From Gordius sp. MW1 (lineage: Eukaryota; Nematomorpha; Gordioida; Gordea; Gordiidae), in contig OZ038528.1 in assembly GCA_964036665.1 (NCBI GenBank), forward strand, positions 23,051,245 through 23,115,244: a DNA stretch of 64,000 bases, given 5' to 3'. The position numbers and the translations under genes are program-made. Numbering within the stretch: position 1 is the stretch's first letter; every line of letters begins with the position of its first letter. This document shows, in pieces, positions 24,310 through 35,383 of the stretch. The notes under the pieces are model-generated. The model did not search any database, had not been told where the DNA came from, and saw only the letters and a list, made by a program, of their open reading frames with translations.

Positions 24310-24672
24310 GGGGAGATCGGATCGGGGCTTTAGTAGCCTGAGTAAAATCACATTTTTCCCATCCTACATAAAATATAATTAGCTTATAAAATATATACAG
24401 GATACAATTAACTTATGCAATAATATATGTATTAAAATTTTCTAATTTGTTTTTGCTGCTTAAAATTTAAATATTAAATTCCCTTAGAAAGGGCTAGCAC
24501 TATCCCCTCTCAGGCTAGAACGACCCCAATTTTTTTAATATAATAATTTGTCATATTAAAATCCAGAATATAAATTAAAAGGTTTTTACTAAGTGCTGTA
24601 TAACATTATTATTTTAAAAATAATTAAAAAGTCAAAAAATACCTGGGGGCTACGGCTAGACCCGGTCTCCCC
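24310..24672. mobile_element. Probable DNA element with GGGGAGACC ends
   Basis: The left end GGGGAGATCGGATCGGGG and the complement of the right end GGGGAGACCGGGTC form imperfect inverted repeats about 360 bp apart; inner CTAGCC/GGCTAG phrases also pair. The left flank is TTA, which would suit a PIF/Harbinger target, but the right flank reads TTT, so the class is uncertain. A CCCG-rich partial hAT end (about 24185-24290) lies just upstream. Confidence 0.5.
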
Positions 24673-25054
24673 TTTATTATTAATTTTATTTAATCATGCT
24701 ACAATCAGGTCATTTTAAATATCTTTGTCTTTACAACCCCTTCCCTTTATTTAAATCCTTTCGCTAACGACGTTATTTCATGAAAAAAAAATTGATGAAT
24801 ATTTACGTCCTTTTTTTATTGCTAGGAAAGATTTATGAGAAAAGTGTTTTCCCTCTTAAAGTATTAAGATCGACGTCTTCTAGGGGCCACGTTTGAACAG
24901 AATATTATTCAAGTGTAAAAATTTTTTAATCGCAACGCTACGTTATTATAATCATAGACTATACAGACTGCTCATCAACGCACAAAATGTGTATTCTTTT
25001 TTTCGCCATTTTAATGTTAACATGGTAAAATAGTTATTATATATGTATTAACAT

Positions 25055-25854
25055 GTTTGTTTAATAAATATAGCATCTATATTATGTATAATATTAATTT
25101 ATTGACCTTCGTTCAAATTTATAAATAATTTTCTATTTATTAAGTTATTGGTATCACATGGGTAAAATACATTGGTAAATAAAAATAAATTGCATAGCAA
25201 TTAATACTAAAAAGAAAACGCGTTTAAGTCTAATTGGATGGCAATGGCATTGATCCGTGTATGGAAATCGTGTTAGATTTGACGATTTCCATAGTGATCT
25301 TTTGCCTGATGTAGAAGAATTCCTTAGGTTCTAAAGAAGAAATCGTCATAGCTTAGTGAGGAAGGTAAATTGACTGTTATTGACCAAAACATTTTTATTC
25401 TTTTTTTTTCTTATATTCTTATTTTTTTATTTATATTACGGGAATGATTATGAAAAAGAATTTTAAGATTTTTCAAAATTATTTAAAAAATTTTAAATGT
25501 GTAAAATATTGATTAATAAGGTAATTTTTTAATGTATTAAAATATTAGAACCAATTAGATGAGAAAATATTTTATTTAATATTATTAAATTTATGTTTTT
25601 ATATTTAATAAATTTCCATTTTTAAAGTTATAAAGATAGAGTACGTAGTTTTAAATAATAAAATGAATTCTTTAGAGGGATATATTAAAAATTATTTTTT
25701 ATATTAATTAAATGATAATTATCATTTAGACAGTTATTATTAGGAATAGATGATAAAAAAGAAATGCATTTAATACAAGTCAATTTACCTTTCTCTATTA
25801 GCAGAAAGCCCATCACACACCAAGGCCTTTACAATAACCCCAGTTGGCTGAATG
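25055..25854 (+). repeat. Repeat X, copy A
   Basis: It starts near TTTAATAAATATAGC and shares long stretches with 43569-44183 (TTAATTTATTGAC, GAGGAAGGTAAATTGACTG, CATCACACACCAAGGCC). An extra stretch near 25140-25350 is absent from the second copy. In both copies the sequence runs into a TCTCG-type hAT element at the same site after GGCTGAATG, so that insertion preceded duplication. No protein was seen. Confidence 0.65.
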
Positions 25855-26331
25855 TAGTGTCTCGATCTCGTTTCGGTCTCGAAAGAAAAATCTCGTCTCG
25901 GGAGCGATTATGAAAATCTCGTCTCGGTCTAGGAAAATCTCGGTCTCGTCTCTACTTTTTTGGAAAAAATCTATACGAAATAAATTTTGTCCTATTTTAT
26001 TTAAATTATTAAAAAACTGTTAAATATCCAACCCTTTATATTTTTAAAAAATTTTAATTCGCCAACTTGTTAAAGATTTCACGATGAATATAAAGATATT
26101 AAGATAAAGAATGATGATTTTGATAAATAAGCCCAAAGATTCACTTCGCTTTTTTTCGCTTCGCGCGTCATCAAGCGCGACACGACATCTCATTGACATT
26201 TTAAGGATATGAACTAATTTATAAAGATAACATTTTCTTTGGAAAGTGCAAATTGAAAAACTATAAATAAATTTGAAGTATAGTGCGAAAGGACCGCTTT
26301 TGTTTAGTATAATGTCGTGGTTTCGAATCTG

Positions 26332-26584
26332 GTGCATTTCGTAATATGTGCATTTCGTAATAAGTAATACATATTATCAAATAAATCAGTAAATCTAACC
26401 CTAACCCTTGCCTATATTACATTTTGCCTAGATTACATTAAATTTACAAAATAAACGATAATAATATTTACAAAATAAAAGATAATAATATTAGAAAACT
26501 TACCAAACGCGGAGGGTTATAACTGCGCATGCGCATAAGCAATTCTTGCCTGTATTACGAAATGCACATATTACGATTTGCACA
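26332..26584. mobile_element. Inverted-repeat element with TGTGCATTTCGTAATA ends
   Basis: The left side GTGCATTTCGTAATATGTGC pairs with the right side (ATTACGAAATGCACATATTA), so each end carries the TGCATTTCGTAAT phrase twice. A short CTAACCCTAACCC run lies inside at about 26396. No protein or target duplication was identified. Confidence 0.6.
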
Positions 26585-27317
26585 GAAGTGGTGGTTTCTC
26601 CTACGTAGTCTACCATACGCGTATCCCCCCCTCACCTCTCTCTCTCTCCTTGCTTTGTTATGCGCGTACTAATGTGAGCTAGAGTCCTTCACGGGGCAGT
26701 AAACCCATCAACCCGCCCAGCCCAGTCCAGCCCATGATGGGTTGGGCTGGGCTGGGTCGAGGAAAATAAATATTTTAATGGGCTGGGCTGGGTTAAGTAA
26801 ATAATATATTTTAATGGGCTGGGCTGGGCCTAAATAAATTTTATGGGCTGGGCTGAGATTTGTTGAATAAAAAAAATTGAGAACAAATTAATGTGCACAG
26901 TAAAAAATTAAATTTTCGCGCAGTAGAAAATTCAAATGCACAGTAAAATAATCAAATGCTCAGTAAAATAATCAAATGCACAGTAAAATAATTAAATGCT
27001 CAGTAAAAAAATAATATTCAGTAAAATAATTTTTTGCATACTATTAAATTCATTTGTTCAGTTATTTATTACGATGCTGTTCATTAAATATGATTTTTGC
27101 ACAGTTACTTAAAACTAAGTTGTGTTTTGATTACTGAGCAATGCTCAAAAACGACTTATCAATTCAAATTATTAAGCAATTTTATTAAATTATTGAGGTA
27201 CTGAGCAATATTATTAAATTACTGAGCAATGCTCAAAAATTACTTATCAATTCAAATTATTATGCAATTTTATTAAATTATTGAGGCACTGAGCTATGTT
27301 ATTAAATTACTGAGCAA

Positions 27318-27625
27318 CATGGGCGTACGCAGGTTTTGAATTAGGGGGGGGGGCAGAATCAAAAAAAAATTTTCCTTACCAAAATTTTTCGGCGAGAAAA
27401 AAAAAAGGTCTCGACATCCAAAAAATTTCCTTACCAAAAATTTTTCGGCGAGCAAAAAAAAGTCTCCTTATGGGGGGAGGGGCAGCGGCACTCCCTGCCT
27501 CCCCCTGACAAATTAGGGGGGGGGGGCAAAACAAAATATTTTTTAATTTTTAAGGGTTTTTGTATTGAAAATTTTTTTTTAATTAGGGGGGGGGCAGCCC
27601 TCCCCCCCCCCTGCGTAGGCCCATG
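27318..27625. mobile_element. Nested MITE, CATGGGCGTACGC variant, exact TSD
   Basis: The 308-bp unit begins CATGGGCGTACGCAGG and ends CCTGCGTAGGCCCATG. The 8-bp duplication CTGAGCAA flanks it exactly (27310-27317 and 27626-27633). Poly-G and poly-C tracts and a partial internal duplication (TTCCTTACCAAAA twice) lie inside. It interrupts the TGAGCAA repeat array of the host hAT element. Confidence 0.87.
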
Positions 27626-28002
27626 CTGAGCAATGCTCATTGCTACAAAATTACTGAGAAATATTATAAAATTACTAAGAATGGCTATCTAATTACTGAG
27701 CAATTTTACTAAATTATTGAGCAATTTTATTAAATTACTGAGCAATTTATTGTTGATTAATTGTGCAATTTTATTTAATTACTGAGCAATTTATTATTAA
27801 TTAACTGTGCAATTTTTAATAATTTACTGCGCACTTAAATATATTACTGAGCATATTTTACTGTTTTTTAATTTCTTACTGTGCACTTAAATAAGATCTA
27901 TAAAAATTTAATCTTAAAATTAATATATTACTTCAAATTTTAAATTCTAAATTTTATTAACATCCGTCGCTTCGCATTTTACTAATTTATTTTATTCTAT
28001 TA

Positions 28003-28148
28003 ACATGTTAAAACCGCCAACTTTTAAATATATTGATAACGACAATGCTAAAAGCACCTCAAATATATGGAAAGTATTTATGTTGGAAGTAGGAGATAAC
28101 AACAAACCAACAGGAAAAGTTAAATGCAGGCTCTGTAATGCTATCTAA
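28003..28148 (+). pseudogene. BED-type zinc finger remnant of a hAT transposase
   Basis: The frame from ATG 28003 gives MLKPPTFKYID..., then IWKVFMLEVGD and GKVKCRLCNAI before a stop. The W...F plus CRLC spacing matches the first half of a BED finger, the DNA-binding N-terminus of hAT transposases. The His half of the finger and the rest of the protein are missing. Confidence 0.6.
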
Positions 28149-30456
28149 AGTCATAACGTCAAAATAGGTAAAACAAGATTGACTATAATCATAATCTAAG
28201 ACCTGGGGGTATTTAAAAATTTTAGAAGCTATATACTTTTAATTATTTTAAAGGTGAACCAATAAAAATTGAATTATTAAAAGATGGAATTGACACAGAT
28301 GATTAATTTATATCATTTTATTGTATTTTAATATATATCTAATATGAAAATAAATATATTTATACATTGTAAAGTGTGATTTAATTTAGGAAGAAAAAAT
28401 ATTTAAAATGGGTTGGGTTTCGTTTAGGCATGGGCTGGGTTGGGCTTAAAAAAAAGTTTGTGAGCATGGGTTGGGCTGGGTCGACCTGAACATGGGTTGG
28501 GCTGAGCCGGCAAAAACCCGCCCATGCAGGACTCTAATGTGAGCTGCGCTGGCAGGTCATGCGTGGATGAACAAGTTCATCGTACTGGATAATTAATATT
28601 TCTTTGTTCACGTTTTAACGAGATATTATCATGCGCGGTATTCATTATTTTTGCGCTTTTCATTATTATTACTTTTCGCTTATCTTCGCGCGCGGAACCT
28701 ATTAACTTATACCATCGGATAAATTATGGAAATATGTATTTTCTAATTTGGAATCAATAAATTAAAGGTAAGAAACAGTAAATGATTGAGTATTAACGTA
28801 ACTAATGTTGTTTTATATTGGTTATATCAGTTAGTGTTATTTAAAAGAAAGTTTATACGTAAATAGTAATCCTATTTTATTTTGTTCTTTCTTTCATATA
28901 TTAAATAGCATAATTATGCGGTTAATTTAGAATTTAACTGTGGTGTTTATTGACACTTTTTAGATTTGAGTTTAGACCAATATACTCTTGTGAGTGTTTT
29001 ATAGCTGAAACTTATATGTAATAAATATACTAACTAACTGCTAGATTAAAGACCTTATTAAATTATAAAATTCTAACAAATCATAACATTAAAATTTACT
29101 GTGTTTGTCAAATATAAATAGACTTAAAAATTTATAAGTTCACCTATATTTGACTTAGTTATATATTTGGGCATATTGTTAACCATGGCAAAAGCATCAA
29201 AGCTGACCTAAACACATTTAAGACAAACGTTTAAGTCCATTGATCTCACCATAATCAATTATAGCCCATAGAATTTATTGGATATTTACGGCACCCGGTC
29301 AAAGTAGCAGAAAAAAAGCAGCCAAATTCATCAGGTCAAGATTGGCCAGGAGGGTTAGGGTTAGTGTTTTAGGTTAGGGTTATTTGCACATCAAATCCCC
29401 TCCCCATTTGAGATTTAATTCTAATATATTGATAATCTAAAAAAATATTTTTCTGCTACTTTTTCATCATTCTGTTGACTTCGATTCATATTTACTAGAG
29501 CGTTATAAACGACATATTGTTATTTACAGAATTGATAGCTAGTTGCACATTAAAACGTTATAAAAACAACAATAAAAGCAGCATTATTATAGGATAGCAT
29601 AAGGTTTTAAACTTTGAATCTCAAAGTGCACTTACTTTATTTTATATTTTCTAACTAACTTTACCATTAAATAGTTATTTATCTAGTACGGTATAAGTTC
29701 GTGTATATATATTTTATATTGCACAATTGCCACAATTGTAGAAATTATAAAAGATTCGAATATACCTGCCAAGCCCAGTTTATAATATGAAAGGTGAGGT
29801 ATACTATTAGTTGAAGGATGAAAACTTCTAGAAACCTCAAGATTTAATCTATTAGGGTGTCATCGAATACTCAATTGTACTTTTGTAATCATTAGGCAGG
29901 AACAAATGACGCTAGGGTGTTCAAAAAACTTCGAGCCACCTTAGCTTAACTTGTATAATTATTCAAACTAATTGACCACCAATTTGTAATTACCGCATGA
30001 TACAGAATGAGAAACTGCGAAATTAAATCAAAACTCATTCGAAGTCTAGAGTGATAAAAATATTTTTAAATTATTTAAATACACAAAGGGCCATCCATAC
30101 TTAGGTCAATAAAGTAATTGCCAAATTTTTAAACTTTTTGCAAAAAATAGCATATTTACCACACTTAGGTGTTATTTTAATATCAAATATATTCCTATCA
30201 TATGATTTACATTTAATACCTAAATTGTAAATAATGCAAAAAAAATACGCAATAATTTACTAAAATCTAATGCTCAATAAAAAGTCGAGATCTTGTCGAA
30301 AAAATCTCATATCGTCTCTCTCGACATCAAAATTCTCGTCTCGATCTCGGGTCAATTTTACTAATTCTCGTCTCAGTTCTTCGAGACGAGACGAGACCAA
30401 AAATTTTCTCGGTGTTTCCGCATCACGAGATGAATGTAATACAAAGCCTCTGACAC

Positions 30457-30609
30457 GGTGGCCCGTCAACTTGCCGAAAACCATCTAGCCGAATTTAATG
30501 TCCCCCGGTTAAAAATGGTCCCCTGGGGGACGATTTTAAATTAGGGGACCTTTTTTACCGGGGGACATTAAATTCGGCGAGATGGTTTTTGGCGAGTTGA
30601 AAGAGCACC
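30457..30609. mobile_element. Mutator-like hairpin element with 9-bp TSD
   Basis: The 153-bp unit is almost wholly inverted repeat: GGTGGCCCGTCAACTTGCC at the left against the complement of the right end GGTGCTCTTTCAACTCGCC, continuing through CCGAATTTAATGTCCCCCGG. The 9-bp sequence CTCTGACAC flanks it exactly (30448-30456 and 30610-30618). A 9-bp duplication and GG-starting ends are usual for Mutator-like elements. Confidence 0.72.
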
Positions 30610-30618
30610 CTCTGACAC

Positions 30619-31140
30619 TAAATTTTGTAGGAGTTCTGATGTTAACCTGACACAAGAAAATACCCAAAAAATATTTTCCAATAATCATTGATTACCGTTG
30701 CCATCAAAAAAAGAGCCACAGAGGCATATAGAATCAAATATGAATTGGTCATATGATGGCCTAAATCTATATAACTATTAAAAAATAAAGTTTCAATTCT
30801 ATACCAAATTACCCATGATACTGATTACTATCCAAATGGATATTTTTGCCTATAGCCATTTCATCCATAGAAATACCTAACCTATATAATGGCTTACATC
30901 TGATTTGTCCTGCAATTCTTTTATCTTGTCAAGAGAGGCATTTACATAAACCTATGAATAAAATATGAAATGAATTTATACTATATACAATAATTATAAA
31001 ATTTATTATTGATCTTTTTCTGATAGAGCAATTTGTTTCCTTTTCTTTTTCTTAGTAAGTGTTTCCTATAGTAAATTTGTTAGTTACAATTATAAAAATA
31101 AGAATAAATAATATAGTATTTAGTGTTGTAAATAATGGTC
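30619..31140. other. AT-rich stretch, nothing recognised
   Basis: No gene was seen. Its right part (31010-31080, with TTTGTTTCCTTTTCTTTTTC) is an inverted match to 47275-47400, so it belongs to the dispersed block described next. Confidence 0.4.
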
Positions 31141-31956
31141 TTAATAAAAGCAATAAATAAAGGTTTATAGGTTTACCTGTGCTGGAAAATCAGAAATTAT
31201 TGGAATGGCATCTTCTCTCAATAGATGGTAGTTTGTTGAAGTTGGATAGAACATTTTTGGGGTAAAATGATAAGAGCCTACTTTAGAATATTTTGCTAAT
31301 ATAAACTCCCTTTAAATCTTATGAATCCATGTTTTGAGAAGCTGGGAATTTTTCAAACCTAAAATAGTAAAAAAATATTATATATATTTTTAAATAATAC
31401 TAACTTATGGAAATAATTTGTTTATCCCGACTTCTTCTGTTGGAACAAAATGGCACAGCGCAAAATGTAATAGTTGAAATACAGCACCGAAAATTTGACA
31501 CTAAATTTACCATATGGCATAAGCCATTTATCTAGCCTATGATTATAATTAACTTCCATACATTTTTCCCATATTCTCACATTAGTTATTCCATTCAAGT
31601 AATTTATAAATTGATTATTTTTTAAACAAATCGTTAACACATTATAACTGAAAGACTAAATTATCTTGAGTTCAAATAAGTTTTTCTTATTATCGAATCT
31701 ATTTAAAATGAGGGAATCACATTAGTTTAAGCTAAAGTTAATTGAAAAACTTGATTTAATCAACTAAACAAATTAAAAAAAAAAAATTTGGGTGCCCCGT
31801 TTAAAAATGTTCTACAATTTAAGATAGTGAATGTTATAATTTTATTTTTCAGTAGCCTAACAAAATTTACTTTTAAATATCTCTCCAAAATTTGGCAATT
31901 TTGATCGAGTTTAATATAGTGAGTGTTTTATATGGCCGGGGGTTTCCAGGACCCAC

Positions 31957-32087
31957 CTTCCATAATAAGATTAATAGAAGAAAGACGAACTCGACTATCT
32001 CCCGAAATCGTCGATGATTTGTTATTCTTACATAATAACTTAGATGTTTTTTTTATATATTATACTGAAATGGTATGGATAAAATAA
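31957..32087 (+). pseudogene. hAT transposase C-terminal dimerisation remnant (U1)
   Basis: The frame reads IRLIEERRTRLSPEIVDDLL followed by FLHNN, the terminal hAT dimerisation signature; about 20 further residues follow before the stop. The upstream SERxFS half of the motif is missing. The U2 copy (39205-39290) is shorter because of a stop. Confidence 0.78.
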
Positions 32088-32407
32088 AAAATTCGTGCTT
32101 AACAGACACATGTAATATTTCTGGCGGGCATTTCGGTCAGCTCTTGCCGGACCGGGCGGACAGTTTACTTATAAAATTAAACCGCAAAAAATTTTTAAAC
32201 AAATCTAACCTCTGCCATCCATCCCGATTACAAATGATATATGCAAAGGGAACGGAGGACGCAATCCGACCAAACGCCCCACTACTATTCTCACTATGCA
32301 CCAATATGCGATTATCTCCATCTACAAAATATAATAAAAAAATATACACATTAGGCAGAATGAAACAGTTGTTCGACATGCCCAATTTCTATTTTTCCAG
32401 TTCTAAT

Positions 32408-33524
32408 GACTTAATCTGGTAAATCTTGTTACCTACATGACCAACTATTCTTGATAACTCTCCTCACCTAGGCTGACCTAAATAATTTTTCGACCAAACC
32501 AGATCATCAATATTATATTTGGTCTTGCCTGTTAAATGTTGTTTTAAACTGCTATCCAGCAAAAAATCAGGCGGAAAACGTAAATTATGACTAAAAAAAA
32601 CTCAACAGCTATTGGCAAACGTCCAACTCTAGGTGTCATGCTATGATATAATCGACATGACCATGTACCCTCTTTATTTGTCTGAGCCAGTTCCAACCAT
32701 TTTTTAACCATTGCTACGTCCCTCTCCACCTGTCCATTAGAACCAGGATGATACGGCGGCGTTAAAAAGTGAGTTATCTTCCAATTATTACAAAAATCTT
32801 TAAAATCGACACTTGTAAACGATTTTCCGTTATCGGTTACTATAAATTTCGGAAAACCGTAGGAGCCAATTAATTCTTTTAAAAACATTAGAGTAACCTT
32901 TGAAGATATACTGCGTACTAGTATAAATTCAGTCCACCCTGAATATGCGTCTACCAGTAATATATACCTCTTTTTATTAAATTCAGAAAAATAAACATGA
33001 ATTCTACTCCAGGAACCGTTTGCACGAGGCCATTGAGCCTCACATGTTTAAAACTACAAGAACATTTTAAATATCTTTATAATTTGTTAAATATTTGCTA
33101 ATTCAGCAGTATTCTATGTACTTTTGACAATATCGTCAAGGTCAACAACTTTTATTAAATTAACAAAATTATTATTTATAATAGATATCTCCTTAGTTAT
33201 ATTAAGCGCACTCATTCGTGATAAAACATCTATGATTACTTTTACCTTCTCGATATTTTAATGTTAATGAAAAATTACCAAGAGTTAATAACCATCTCTC
33301 AAGTCGAGGCGACATTAAAAATTCTGTATTAATTTTATCAAATAAAGCTACTAATGACTTATGATCGGTATGTAAAGTAAACGCCTTGCCAATTAAATAT
33401 TCTCAACATCGTTTTAAACCATTGCAAGAGCTTCTTCCTCTATGACTAAATAATTAAGTTCAGCCTTAGTAAGCTTACGAGAAAAATAAATAACGGGAAG
33501 CTCTATTTCATCTTCTATTTGACA
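32408..33524 (-). pseudogene. Ty3/gypsy pol fragment (RNase H tail + integrase), U1
   Basis: On the minus strand, the RNase H end comes first (33524-33120; YFSRKLTKAELNY, EEEALAMV, then LERWLLTL and KYREGKS). The integrase core follows (32960-32544; FIVTDNGKSF, HPGSNGQVERDV), then the C-terminal segment YNIDDLVWSKNY. The zinc-finger part before integrase is missing and several frames are broken. The leading HVDF...VDAYSGW segment and catalytic E are recognisable. This is a decayed retrotransposon, not a functional gene. Confidence 0.85.
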
Positions 33525-33787
33525 TAGAGCTCTGCACGGGCCGCCCGAAACCCGACCCGATAGGGCTTTGGGGCGGGGTCGGGCAGAATGTAATAAAACA
33601 ATCGGGGCTCGGGTCGGGCCTTATCCGGCAGCCCGACCCGAGGCTCGAGTTCGGCCCAAATTGAATAAAGCAAACTAATCTTTTATAAAATATGATTTAA
33701 ACAAACTCACCTCGATATTAAATAATTATCTTCGGACACCATACATAATTTTTCCAAGCTTAGCTTTTTTGCCCTGTCTATTATTGT
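33525..33787. mobile_element. Left end of a TAGAGCTCTGC hAT element (U1)
   Basis: It starts TAGAGCTCTGCACGGGC, followed by CCCGACCCG repeats, homologous to the ends of the complete 26680-28536 element. It interrupts the gypsy RNase H frame. No right end was found before the block stops at about 33787. Confidence 0.65.
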
Positions 33788-34105
33788 TGATGATTTTGTT
33801 TATTTAAATGTTTTAGATTGAATTTATGTGAATGAAGTAAAAACGTATAACATGTGAGATTGCGAATGTGAAAACTTACTTAATATGTATTGTTATGGAA
33901 TGCGAATGAATATGATTGATTATAAAATGTGTGGTGATGATGCGATTGTTAAATGTGTTAACAGGGAGGAAGTTTAGGGATTGCTGATATATGAATAATA
34001 AATGGAGTGCGAATGAATGAATGTCCTTGTTGCTCCTTGTCATATGCTCTTTTCATGTTAACATTTTGTTAACATTCTTCCCCCCCCCCGCGAAAGTTGT
34101 GGAGT
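33788..34105. other. AT-rich stretch between block U1 and BEL/Pao fragment
   Basis: No gene was seen. GTTAACATTTTGTTAACATTC followed by a poly-C run (34059-34090) abuts the end of the BEL/Pao coding fragment and might be LTR-derived, but no partner LTR was found. Confidence 0.35.
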
Positions 34106-35215
34106 CCTTTAAACGGGCAAGTCATTAATGTTGTCATCAATTGGTAAGACGTGAAGTCTGGCAACTGGTCTTTTGATAAGACCTCCAATAGTTTTGATAG
34201 TAGCTACCCGAGACTTGGAACATAACAAAGAATCCCATTTTTTTACAAACTGTTCCGGCAATGTTTCGTCCCATGACATTTCAAGCTTATAAAGTTGTTG
34301 CATGAATAACTTTTCTCTTGTTAGAACTGGACCTATTAATCCAAGCGGATCAAAGATTTGCGCTTTTTTTGATAAAATCCTTCGTTTTGACATTCCCTTG
34401 TCCTCGACTTCCGACGTTAGGTTGAATCTGATATTGTCAGTGAGCGGATTCCAAAATACTCCTGTTGTGTTTGTCTAATGGTATAATGTCATCACTGGAT
34501 ATTGTCGACAAATGATCGAATAAGGAAGTTGAGTTTGTGGCCCACTTCCTTTACTTAAAACCGCCCTTAATTAACAGTGTTTGAATTTGAAGGATAATTT
34601 CCTTGGCCTCAGGAATATTAGAAGCTCCGGTTAGTAAATCATCCACATAGAAATCCTCCTTAGCCTTGGAAGATCCAATGGGAAACCTTATGGATTCACC
34701 TTCTGCCAATTGTTGAAGAGTCTTGGTTGCTAAATAGGGAGCCGCCGAGGTTCCATAGGTGACAGTCAAGAGATCATATGATTTAATTGGATGTGACTTG
34801 TCATCTCGCCATAATATTCTTTGTAATTGGGTATGTTTCGGGGTTCTCTGAATCTGTCGGTACATCTTTTCTATATCCGCAGTAATTGCAATGTTGTGTT
34901 TGCGAAATCTCAAGAGAATAGGTATAAGGTCTTGTTGAACCTTAGGACCAACCATAAGAGTTTCATTCAAAGAAACTCCCGAAGAAGATTTAGCCGAGCC
35001 ATCAAAGACTACTCTCAATTTAGTGGTGAGGCTATCTAGTTTGAAAACTGCATGATGGGGTAAATAAAACACAGGGAGTTCAGAGTGTTTATTACAATTT
35101 GTGGGAATGAGATGGCCTAGGTTTTTGTATTCATGAATAAATTTGGTGTATTCTTCATATAACAGTTTGTTTTTTGTCCTTCTCCTTATCAAAATTCATC
35201 CCACGATGTCTGGTT
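34106..35215 (-). pseudogene. BEL/Pao retrotransposon pol fragment (reverse transcriptase)
   Basis: On the minus strand, 35192-34551 is open for 213 residues: LRVVFDGSAKSS, ADIEKMYRQI, TYGTSAAPYLATKTL and the catalytic YVDDLLTG are BEL/Pao reverse transcriptase signatures. After a frame change, 34393-34109 continues with RILSKKAQIFDPLGLIGPVL and MQQLYKLEMSWDE, the conserved segment that follows the polymerase in this superfamily. Protease, RNase H and integrase are absent. The fragment is shut off at about 34106 by a poly-C tract. Confidence 0.88.
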
Positions 35216-35383
35216 GGTAAACGGAGCGGAGTACATTAGAGTTCATACTGCGTACGCGATGTTTACTAACACATATCTTTTTCCCTTAGCCTACATTCCT
35301 CTCTTTCTCCTTGTGCTTCGATAGATATGGGGGCGAGAGTGGAAGAGATGGAGAAAGGGATAGATTGAGGTGTTAGTAAACAT

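Larger units (their letters stand above)
26680..28536. mobile_element. hAT element, TAGAGTCCT family, with exact 8-bp TSD
   Basis: The 1857-bp element starts TAGAGTCCTTCACGGGGC and ends CCCATGCAGGACTCTA. It is flanked by identical octamers ATGTGAGC (26672-26679 and 28537-28544). GGGCTGGGC repeats occupy both ends. Inside, CAGTAAAA phrases on the left and TTACTGAGCAA phrases on the right form dense opposed subterminal repeats, as expected of transposase binding sites. A BED-finger remnant lies near 28003, and a second MITE (27318-27625) is nested. Confidence 0.88.
25855..30428. mobile_element. Composite hAT element with TCTCG-rich ends
   Basis: The left end is TAGTGTCTCGATCTCG and the right end is the complement of T(A/C)GTGATGCGGAAAC. 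The flanks GCTGAATG (25847-25854) and GATGAATG (30429-30436) agree at 7 of 8 positions. Subterminal GAGACGAGAC repeats fill both ends. Internal sequence near 29650-30300 is an inverted match to 48480-49160 of the 1.1-kb relative at 48345. Compared with a second copy (44184-47125), about 2.6 kb near 26310-28900 is an added insertion that includes two further elements. No transposase of its own remains. Confidence 0.75.
31141..33787. repeat. Chimeric hAT + gypsy block, copy U1
   Basis: This 2.6-kb block is repeated in the same orientation at 38638-41075. It contains, in order: ATGGCATCTTCTCTCAAT, a hAT C-terminal fragment (about 31957), a hAT right end finishing CCTCTG at 32214, a minus-strand gypsy pol fragment, and the left end of a TAGAGCTCTGC-type hAT element (33525). 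Both copies share every junction and diverge after GCCCTGTCTATTA, so the chimera formed before duplication. Confidence 0.8.

Noticed and set aside
26300-26335. GGTTTCGAATCTGG, similar to a tRNA B box
   Set aside because: No cloverleaf can be built, and the segment sits in transposon sequence near a repeat boundary.
29338-29395. GGGTTAGGGTTAG run, possible interstitial telomere repeat
   Set aside because: Only two or three imperfect TTAGGG units; too short to distinguish from chance in this sequence. A similar short run at 26396 is also isolated.
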